Assembly: GCA_023807065.1 (NCBI GenBank)
Contig: JAJJLU010000828.1
Coordinates: 1-17,502 of the forward strand
DNA length: 17,502 nucleotides
From: Isotricha intestinalis
Taxonomy: Eukaryota; Ciliophora; Litostomatea; Vestibuliferida; Isotrichidae
Direction: 5' to 3'
Numbering within the stretch: the first letter of the stretch is position 1; every line of letters starts with the position of its first letter. This document shows positions 10,636 through 17,502 of this stretch, piece after piece. Under the pieces are notes generated by a model, which was given only the letters and a program-made list of their open reading frames with translations, had not been told where the DNA came from and made no database searches. The translations under genes and the position numbers were made by a program.

Positions 10636-12097
10636 TTAATCATCATACAATGATCTATAACAATATAAGCAATTAAAATCAACTTCATTTTTTTCTAAAA
10701 TTAAAGTAGGACTTTGTTTCTGCTTATTACTTTTTCTTTCAGTTAAATTAATATCATAATGATTATCATGTAAAGTAGGGAAAGATTCAATAATATTATT
10801 ATTCATAAAATTAGTATATTTGTAATTATCTTTTTCATTTTTGGTTCTTCCAGTAGTTTTTTCACCACTTGTATTTTGAGTTTGAATTTGAGCAGTATTA
10901 ATACTTGAAAGGGCTTTTATTTTTGATTTTGATTGAGTATTTGTTTCTGAATTTTCTCTTGAAGTTAAACTATTATTTATTTTAGTAAAATTTTGAGATA
11001 AAAATTTAGGTTTGAAATATTTTAATCTTTGCTTTTCTATTGATATTATCCCTCTAGTTTTATTATTTTCAAATAAATAATTTATTATTGTTTGATTTAA
11101 TTTTTTTGATGTTCCTTTTAAATATTGTTTTTTATTTTCAAATAAGAAGTTTAGGAAATTTTCTCGGTTTTTGAAATTTGATTTTAGTTTAATAATATAT
11201 TTCTCTTTATCCGATATTTGAGAAAATTCATATATTATATTATATTGTTCACATAAATTATATTTTATGAGGAGATTTAAAACAAATATTTTATTGTTTT
11301 TATTCCAATTTCTAATTTTTAAATTTAAAGATTTTAATTTTATTAATTCTTTATCCATTGATTCATATAATTCTTTTGATTTTTCTAAAAGATTATTCAA
11401 ATTATTAACTTCAGTTTGAAGAGTATTTATTTTATTATTTTTATTTAAATTACCATTGTATAAATTTTGAATAATATTTAATTTAATGTTATAATCAACA
11501 TTAATTTTAATGAATTCAAGAATAAGTAAATATTCATTACCAAATTTTTTTAATATTTCTTCTAATTTTTCATAATTAACTAAGAAAGGCATTGCTTCAT
11601 CTAAATCATCTTTATTTAAACTTTTATGAAAAATTTCTGATGTCACTTTAATATATTGAGTAAAAATTGAATAAGTACATTTTTTTTGTAATATTTCCCA
11701 TTTAATATTATTATTGAATTTTTCATTATTTTGTATACTACTTATTATTTTATAAAACATTTTTATAAGAAGATAAATTGCTTCATTTGGATTTTGAATT
11801 ATTAAAGCATTATTTAATATTTTTAATGTTATTTTTCCTCCTATTTCTAATAAAGTTTTTTTTATTATTCCAATTTCATAATTTAATAATTCATATTGTT
11901 GAAATGAACTTTCTGCTTTATTTACCAAATTATTTAATTTGTTTGCTTGAATATTTAACTGTTCTTCAATTTCAAAAATATATTTTGAAACTTTAACTAC
12001 TTCTTTTTTAAAAACTAATAAAATATTATCAAAAATAATTTTCAGTTTTTCCTTTTCATCTGATATTTCTATATTATTAAAAATATTTTTTACCCAT
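10636..12097 (-). CDS. unrecognised 478-aa helical protein with a start-codon intron
   Basis: Exon 1 is only ATGG (12097-12094) and exon 2 runs 12068-10636. Together they make 1437 nt, exactly 479 codons with the TAA stop. No ATG exists in the exon-2 frame ahead of the long open stretch, so the spliced start MEISDEKEKLKIIFDN is the natural solution and adds 48 residues to what the unspliced ORF shows. The protein is mostly helical, with a coiled-coil segment near 210-260 (NTLQTEVNNLNNLLEKSKEL). A low-complexity Ser/Thr/Asn/Gln segment spans about 365-420, and it ends NCLYCYRSLYDD, whose CxxC pair is too little for a zinc site on its own. There is no membrane segment or signal peptide. I cannot assign a function. 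Its start faces the spacer toward the plus-strand 248-aa gene. Confidence 0.8.
12069..12093 (-). other. 25-nt intron 1 of the 478-aa gene
   Basis: It starts GTAAAAAATA and ends AATAATATAG on the minus strand, in phase 1 (ATG G | AA). If retained, translation reads ATG GGT AAA AAA TAT TTT and then TAA. Without this intron the long frame has no ATG. Confidence 0.72.
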
Positions 12098-12813
12098 TTT
12101 TAAAAAATTTATTTAAGAAAATTTATTATGGAAAATTATAAATTTTTTAAGTCTATGCCAAATTCAAAAAATGAAAATAAAATATATTAAAATAAAGTGA
12201 TGACTCAATTTTATTAAAAAAGTATATTTAATTAAAAAAAGAAAAAATTCTCAATATTAAATCTAAATAAGTAATAAATATATATATTAAAAATAATTCT
12301 AAAAGTTTTTTAGAATTTTTTATAATAATGATTATAATCAAAGATGATATTAAATTAGATTTTGAATTAAATGATGAGAATAATAAAATAAAAAGGAATA
12401 AAAAATTAAAGCTAAATTCATTCAAAGAATTAGAAATATTTAATTCCTTTTTTTAATTTTATTTAATGTATTATTTATATTATAAATAATAAAATTAATT
12501 AGAATTACTAAAGATAAAAATGAGTTTTAATATAATAAAAAATTATTATAAAATATTTAAATTTCAAAGTTAATTTGAAAAAACAATATAAAAAATATAG
12601 AATTAAAAATATTGTGGTATTCAAGTTGAAATAGATTTGGAAAAGAAATTGATTGTAAGCATAATTTACATATATTAAAATGTAAATAAATCATCAAATG
12701 TGTTTTGAAAATTATTTTGATAGTTTTCATTTAATTGTTTTAATTATTTAATTATATTTTTAGTAAATAAGAAAAGACATTTTACTTTTCTTTGAATTAT
12801 TATTTCTTATTAA
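12098..12813. other. AT-rich spacer between divergent genes, with weak gene-remnant signals
   Basis: This 716-base gap separates the start of the 478-aa gene (minus) from the start of the 248-aa gene (plus), so it should hold both promoters. It contains a 20-codon ATG frame at 12128-12190, a 42-codon frame at 12328-12456 and a short frame to 12573, listed as a possible remnant. A 9-bp inverted repeat with a single-base centre (TTATTTATA at 12471-12479, pairing with 12481-12489) may be chance. Confidence 0.45.
12328..12573 (+). pseudogene. possible gene remnant
   Basis: In one frame there is an ATG-started stretch of 42 codons (MIIIKDDIKLDFELNDENN ... FKELEIFNSFF, TAA at 12454-12456) whose Asp/Glu/Lys mix looks coding. 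After several stops the same frame reopens at 12505 (LELLKIKMSFNIIKN ... YKIFKFQS) and stops at 12571-12573. The last part resembles the tail at the left edge of the window. It may be a decayed gene or two chance frames. No family recognised. Confidence 0.2.
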
Positions 12814-13560
12814 ATGTCAATTATAATTAATTTGAAATCAAAAGAAAAAGAAAAAGAAGAAAATAATTCAGATTCTGTATCATCTTCATTAAGTGAAGGA
12901 TCAAATTATTCTAATAGTGCTCATAATATGTATGTTCATGAGAAAAAGTGTAAAAAAGTAAAGAATAAAATTGTTATGTCATCCAGAACATATTTTAAAC
13001 ATAGAAACTTAATTAAAAAAGTAAAAATTAATTGTATTAATATCTATGAAAAATTATTGAATTCTTGTTTAAATATTGAAAAATCTGTTTTTTCAATTGG
13101 TGTTCCCAAGAAAAAAAAAGAAAGAGATGTTTTAAGATATTTTAAAAGTGATATATCAAAATTAAGAAATAATTTATTATTACCTGTTCCAATGATTGAT
13201 TTAATTTCATTATTTTGTAATTTTAAATTTTTAGATGAATATATTCTGAAACATAAAAAAGAAAAACTTAATTTTTTATTGAATATTACCTGGAAAGAAC
13301 TTATCCTGTATATAAAATATAATAGTGAATTAACATCTAGAGTTAAAGATTTAATCAAAATTTCTAAAAAAGATTTTGATATATTTTTGAATTATATCGT
13401 TGATATTAATTATGTGTATGATTTAAGACCAAATGTAGATAATTTGTATGCTAATAATTTAGATAAGATTTTAAATAAAAATGTGAAATATCTCAATGAA
13501 AAAGAAAGAAACAAAAATTTTTTAAATATTATTGATAATTATGTTGGATATGATTTATAA
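12814..13560 (+). CDS. unrecognised 248-aa protein
   Basis: Not recognised. Residues 1-45 are charged and Ser-rich (KSKEKEKEENNSDSVSSSL), probably disordered. Residues 46-75 are basic with KKCKKVKNKIVMSS. The rest (about 80-248) is predicted helical and hydrophobic-patterned, with RDVLRYFKSDISKLRNNLLL, LDEYILKHKKEKLNFLL and FDIFLNYIVDINYVYDLRP as representative parts. There is no signal peptide, no clear membrane span and no metal-binding pattern. The ATG follows a TAAATG-type AT-rich leader, and the gene ends in TAA. Both neighbours lie across long spacers, so it is probably a single transcript. A 104-codon frame on the opposite strand at 13044-13358 is a shadow of this gene. It is probably lineage-specific. 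Confidence 0.7.
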   Translation: MSIIINLKSKEKEKEENNSDSVSSSLSEGSNYSNSAHNMYVHEKKCKKVKNKIVMSSRTYFKHRNLIKKVKINCINIYEKLLNSCLNIEKSVFSIGVPKKKKERDVLRYFKSDISKLRNNLLLPVPMIDLISLFCNFKFLDEYILKHKKEKLNFLLNITWKELILYIKYNSELTSRVKDLIKISKKDFDIFLNYIVDINYVYDLRPNVDNLYANNLDKILNKNVKYLNEKERNKNFLNIIDNYVGYDL

Positions 13561-14136
13561 TAAAAAAATATGGTAAATCTAATATAAATTTATTTATATT
13601 ATTTAGATAATATTGAAAATATCAAAATATCAAATTTTAAATATTATAGTTGTAAATGTTAATGTTTAAAAATCAATGATATTAAAATATAAAATTAATT
13701 AATTTAGAATAAAAATTTAAGGATATTATTAGTAAAATATTAAGGAAATTGTTTTAATAAATGATTTAAATAATTTTTTTAAACTAATAATATAACTTTA
13801 AATTTTTTTGAAATTAAATATTTAAATCAAATTTATTTGTATCGGACAAACTATTTATTTTGATTTCCAAAAGCTTTTTTATTTGAAGAGTCGGATTAAA
13901 TACTAAATTATAAATTAGTATAATTTTGTCTTTCTCTTATTTTATCTTAAGATTTATCTAAAGATAAAAAATTTAATTTATTTGAATTTATTGTTTTACA
14001 GTCATTATCAAATAAATTTTTAAAATTTATAATTATTTTTATTATTTATTTCTCCGTGATATTTGAAAAAAAAAAAATAATTTTAATCTTTAATTAATAA
14101 TAATTATAAATAATAATTATATTAAAAAAAAAATTA
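13561..14136. other. spacer with a G+C-richer patch and small palindromes
   Basis: It is mostly near 10% G+C, but 13835-13960 rises to about 20% and holds two TCGGA motifs (ATCGGACAAA at 13841-13850 and TCGGATTAAA at 13891-13900). It also holds a 7-bp inverted repeat ATACTAA/TTAGTAT around 13900-13921, a 10-bp palindrome ATCTTAAGAT at 13944-13953 and a 6-bp stem TTTATC/GATAAA at 13953-13968. Close to the peptidase ATG there is a short direct repeat of TAATAATTATA-like sequence (about 14098-14120). No gene is called. Confidence 0.4.
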
Positions 14137-15016
14137 ATGAAATCCTTAATAATATTATCAATCATAATCTTCTCATCTCAATATGTAATAAACGAAAATG
14201 AAATATTCAATTTAAAGCAAAAAGCCCCATTTACTGTTTATAACTATGAAGAAAACCCATTTAAATCCTACTCTGAAAGTGAACTCAAAAATCTTTTCCA
14301 ATCAAATATTCCTGAAAAAAAAACATTTCTAAAAAAGTTTCCTTTTCTCTCAAAAAAAATACCTTCCAAAATTCTATGACATTCGTGAAAAATGGCCCTC
14401 ATGCATTCAAAGAATATGGGAGAATCCTCGTTGTGGAAGTGTAACATTACCATCAGTAACAGCATTTTCAAACAGAGTCTGCATAGGTACATTAGGTAAA
14501 ATGACAACTCAATTATCTCTTCAACAAATTATTTCTTGTGATCCATCTAGTCCAAAATGTGAAACTGGTGGATTAGCATTTACAGCTTGGCAATTTTTTA
14601 AGAGCAACGGAGTGGTTGATTCTTTATGTTATCCTTTTGAAGGGAAAGAATCTGATTGTGATAATAAATGTAAAAATGGAGATGAGTGGAAAGTTTATAA
14701 AGCTAGTAATATTTATTCTTTAAATAATATTGATGATATTAAAAATGACTTATTTAATTACGGATATGTTGAAGCTACTTTTACTGTTTATAGTGATTTT
14801 ATTAATTATCAAAGAGGAATTTATCAACATACTACTGGGTCTCTTATGGGAAATCATTCTGTTGTGATTGTAGGTTGGGGTGTTCAGAATGGAATACGTT
14901 ATTGGATTTGCCAAAATTCATGGGGAAGAAGTTGGGGAGAAGATGGTTATTTTAGAATTAAAATGGGTGAATGTGGAATTGATTCTAATGCTTATGCTGG
15001 GATTTATGAAAAATAA
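14137..15016 (+). CDS. cathepsin B-like C1A peptidase, frameshifted and lacking the catalytic Cys (pseudoenzyme or pseudogene)
   Basis: A secretory start (MKSLIILSIIIFSSQYVIN) leads into a cathepsin-type propeptide (ENPFKSYSESELKNLF) in one frame. The mature domain (YLPKFYDIREKWPSC to GIYEK, TAA) is in the +1 frame. The shift must fall between 14333 and 14362, where an 8-A run (14352-14359) is the likely place; with it allowed for, the product is about 292 aa. Mature features: disulfide-type Cys pairs; YPFEGKESDCDNKC in place of a full occluding loop; catalytic His in GNHSVVIVGWG (codon 14855-14857); catalytic Asn in QNSWGRSWGEDGYF (codon 14915-14917). The active-site segment, usually QGxCGSCWA, reads NPRCGSVTLPS. 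Both the oxyanion Gln and the Cys-Trp-Ala step are gone (14441-14446). Active relatives digest protein in lysosomes or phagosomes. This copy should not cleave peptides. It could be a pseudoenzyme, a dying gene or, for the frameshift only, a sequencing error. Confidence 0.85.
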
Positions 15017-15159
15017 ATTTTTTCCTTTTTATTTTCTATGTTTCAGATATTTTTATTCTTTTTCTTGTTTTTAACATAAAATATATTTTCTAAAAATCTG
15101 ATATAATTAAAAATAACTTAAAAACAATATAAAATAATTCATTAAAAAAAAAAGAATTT

Positions 15160-16629
15160 TTAACTAATAATTTGAAAATTTTCTAAATCAGCAATATACT
15201 CTGGTTTAATATTCAAATCTTTTAACTTTTGGATTTTTTCATGTTTAATTTTTTCCATTCTTCTCAACCAATCATCTCTAATTTGTTTATTTCTTCTATA
15301 TTCTTCAATAATTTCTCTTTCTTTCATCTTTTCTCTTTCTTCTTTTTCTTTAATCAACTTAACCAAATCTAAATTATGTTCGATTTTTTTTCTTTGTTTT
15401 TCTTCTTCAATCCTCCTTTCTTTTTCCATTTCTTCAATTTGATTTCTTACAATTTTTTCATATTCTTCTTTTTCTTGTTTTGCTTTTTCCATTAATTGAA
15501 TTTCTTTTTCTTTTTTTTGTTTTTCATTAGCAAGGATTAAATCAGCGAGTTTTTTTTTTCGAATCATTTCTTCTTCTTTTTCTTTTATTCTTGCTTGTCT
15601 TTCAGCTTCATCAAAAGCTCTTTTAGCTCTTAAAGCATCTAATTCCGCTTGTTTGTCAATTGCTTTTTCTTGTTTTTCTCTTAATCTTTGAGTTTCTTTT
15701 TCTTTTTCATCTTGAATTCTTTTTTTTTCTCTTAATTCTTCTTCTTCTTTTTTAGCTTTTTCAACATTATATTTAAAAATTTTTAAATCTTCTTCTCTTT
15801 CTTCTAATAATTTTTTTTGCTTATTTAATAAAGCAATTCTATTTGTTTCTGCTATTTCTTTCGCGGCTTTTTCATTATTAATTTTCTTTAATTCGGCAGC
15901 TCTAATTTCTTGAGCGTGTAATTCTTTAATTTGTAATAACATCATTTTTTGTTCTCTATCAATTAATTCTTGTTGTTTCATTCTTTCTCTATCTTTATCT
16001 TTTATTTGATCTATAACAATAAGACAACCATTTTTATTTTGAATTTTCCTATATAATTCTCTATCTTGTTGTAATTTTAATTCTTTTAATCTTTCTAATT
16101 CCATCATTGTATCTAATTTATCTTCTTTTTTTTTAAATACTTTCTCCATTTCTTTATGTTCTGCTTTTTGCCTATCTCTTATTGTTGCTACTCTTGCAAA
16201 TAAACTTAATTTTTCCATTTGTTTAACGCAATCTTCATTATTATCTAAAACTCTTTGATATATTCTTTGTAAATCATTATTTCTTTCTATTCTTTCTCTA
16301 TCTTCATTGCTTAATTCATATTTAGGACGATTTTTATCAAAATTTTTTATTTTATCCTTTAATGCTCTTGCTTTCGCTGTTTTATCATATTCTTGTTCTG
16401 ATTTTATTCGAGCTTCATTTAATTCTTCCTCTTTTGTTGGATTGTATGCATTCTTGCGAATTCGCTCATAATCATATAAGGTAAGATATGCAGTGTCAAT
16501 TAAGGGAAGTTTACTGTTTGCCCATTTGTTTTTTGATTTCTTTGAGGTTTGGGTTTTGAAATCTGATAATGTACGAGATCGGATGTCTGTTGCCTATTTT
16601 AAAAAGGATTATTTTAGGGAAGTTACCAT
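15160..16629 (-). CDS. CFAP45: CFAP45, ciliary doublet-microtubule inner protein, 478 aa
   Basis: CFAP45 (CCDC19/NESG1) lines the inside of the A-tubule of motile-cilium doublets and helps stabilise the axoneme. The protein is nearly all charged helix with the trichohyalin/plectin-homology character of the family. Diagnostic stretches are KQAELDALRAKRAFDEAERQ, an early LTLYDYERIRKNAYNPTKEEE that matches the conserved N-terminal region, and a C-terminal LNIKPEYIADLENFQI. Exon 1 is just the ATG (16629-16627) and exon 2 is 16593-15160, exactly 478 codons with TAA. The in-frame ATG at 16218 is internal: the conserved N-terminal region lies upstream of it in an open frame, and a stop just before codon GCA 16593 forces the splice. 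The length is slightly below the vertebrate protein (about 550 aa). It converges on the peptidase gene with 143 bases between stops. It shows the organism builds motile cilia or flagella. Confidence 0.9.
16594..16626 (-). other. 33-nt intron directly after the CFAP45 start codon
   Basis: It starts GTAACTTCCC and ends TTTTTAAAATAG on the minus strand, in phase 0 (ATG | GCA ACA GAC). Its length is a multiple of three, but if retained it still gives TAA after five codons. Splicing yields MATDIRSRTL and then the conserved N-terminal region. Confidence 0.72.
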
Positions 16630-17470
16630 TTTTTTTATGAGATATTTTTATTTATATTTTTTTATTTTAAACAGGTTATTGTTTTATTTTTTTTAAACAA
16701 AAAATATTGATTTTATTTATTTAGAAATAGTCTGAATTCCGAATTCTTCTTTTCATTTTATTTCTTTTTTCACTTAATAAAGTAACTTTTTCTTAAATTT
16801 CTTTATTTTTAGAAATAAAATGTAATATAATAATATCAATTAAATTAATATAATTTTTCCAATTTAAATTAGAATTATCAAGGACATTATTTATTTTTTT
16901 TATTAATTAAAATGCTTTTATTATTTGATTTCAATATTTTCATTTTTTTTATTCTATTATAAATCTATGATTTAATACTTTTTGTGCTGAAGTTTTTTAT
17001 TTTAATAAACAGATTTTTTTTCCTTTGAATTTGAATTAATTGATAAACTTTTTGATTTTCTTTTGTTATGGTAATTGTTTTAGAAATTAATTAATCTTCC
17101 AATCATTCTTTCATACATTTTTGGTGTTTAATTTTTATTCAGAAAAAATTGTTGAAATGTTGATGTCATTTTAATATTTTGATGTTATATGTTTATTTAA
17201 TATTTTTTCTTTTATTGAAAATCTATAATTTTGGAATTATTATTTATTGTTTGGGAAATTAAAAATGCTTTTGTATTTGATTTCTTGTTCATAATTTAAA
17301 TTATTAATTATGAATGAAAAATAAAATTTGAAAATAAATCAGTATTTGATTTTATTTTTTTATTTTTTGTTTGAAATTCCCTCAGTTATGAAAGAGAAAA
17401 AAAATTATTTTAAAATATATAAAAATAAGTGATTATGAATAATTATTTGATATAATTTATTATAATTATA
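16630..17470. other. subtelomeric AT-rich spacer, no gene supported
   Basis: About 840 bases between the CFAP45 start and the telomere. It is T-rich on the plus strand and no long standard-code frame is present. A minus-strand frame (17118-16753) lacks TGA but has 13 TAA/TAG codons, and is not accepted as a gene. No satellite repeat is visible. It presumably contains the CFAP45 promoter. Confidence 0.5.
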
Positions 17471-17471
17471 T

Positions 17472-17502
17472 GGGGATTGGGGATTGGGGATTGGGGATTG
17501 GG
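17472..17502 (+). repeat. telomeric repeat, GGGGATT x4 plus GGG
   Basis: Four perfect 7-base units GGGGATT (17472-17499) are followed by GGG at the window end, with abrupt entry from AT-rich DNA. The G-rich strand runs 5' to 3' toward the end, as at a true chromosome terminus. The unit is ciliate-like (TTGGGG with an extra A; CCCCAAT on the complement). Only the proximal part of the array is included. Confidence 0.9.

Noticed and set aside
14185..14224. A 40-nt GT...AG segment that could act as an intron to fix the peptidase frameshift.
   Set aside because: Its length gives the right shift, but it would remove propeptide sequence and lead to a TAA shortly after; the propeptide motif ENPFKSYSESELKNLF is clearly in the upstream frame.
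14441..14456. A 16-nt GT...AG segment inside the peptidase active site, as possible ultra-short intron.
   Set aside because: Removing it places TAA right after Cys-Gly-Ser and breaks the frame that encodes the conserved TAFSNRVCI region.
14268..14507. Minus-strand 79-codon frame across the peptidase frameshift.
   Set aside because: It is antisense to a clear peptidase reading and has no family features.
16753..17118. Minus-strand frame with no TGA for 121 codons that looks like a ciliate protein if TAA and TAG are read as Gln (13 such codons); similar frames at 12128-12327 and 13676-14020 (plus).
   Set aside because: The main genes here contain no in-frame TAA/TAG and end at TAA, so the code is standard. 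In A-rich DNA TAA is common and TGA rare, so TGA-free frames of this length arise by chance. Only transcripts or homologues could revive the idea.
1..17502. tRNA, rRNA, CRISPR array or transposon.
   Set aside because: No T-loop-like GTTCGA motif with paired arms, no rRNA core motifs, no regular spaced repeats and no transposase or reverse transcriptase motifs were found by eye.

Overview
The window looks like the end of an AT-rich nuclear chromosome of a flagellated or ciliated protist, most likely a macronuclear chromosome of a ciliate that uses the standard genetic code. Reasons: base composition is extreme (roughly 10-20% G+C over most lines); long genes are read with the standard code and stop at TAA or TGA; four introns of only 22-33 nt can be placed; one gene encodes the ciliary doublet-microtubule protein CFAP45; and the last 31 bases are a G-rich tandem array of GGGGATT (equivalently CCCCAAT on the other strand). 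From memory, telomeres of this type with the standard code fit litostome (rumen-type) ciliates. That assignment is inference. The left edge has no telomere, so the chromosome continues or the contig is cut there.

Layout, left to right: 1-552 AT-rich spacer that begins with what may be the 3' tail of a cut-off + strand gene; 553-7875 (-) one large BEACH-family gene, made of two long ORFs joined by a 139-nt middle exon and two tiny introns; 8007-8894 (-) a coiled-coil protein; 9217-10107 (-) an NmrA/QOR2-type NAD(P)-dependent oxidoreductase of bacterial type; 10636-12097 (-) an unrecognised 478-aa protein with an intron four bases after the A of its ATG; 12098-12813 spacer with weak gene-remnant signals; 12814-13560 (+) an unrecognised 248-aa protein; 13561-14136 spacer with a G+C-richer patch and small palindromes; 14137-15016 (+) a cathepsin B-like cysteine peptidase gene with a one-base frameshift and no catalytic cysteine; 15160-16629 (-) CFAP45, with an intron directly after the ATG; 16630-17470 subtelomeric spacer; 17472-17502 telomere.

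The genes do not form a pathway. This is ordinary eukaryotic gene order: membrane traffic (BEACH), cilium structure (CFAP45), lysosomal or phagosomal digestion (cathepsin-like) and redox (QOR2-like), mixed with lineage-specific proteins. The most informative points are the gene models themselves (tiny introns that each carry an in-frame TAA, two of them at the start codon), the damaged peptidase, and the telomere type. I saw no tRNA, rRNA, CRISPR array or transposon.
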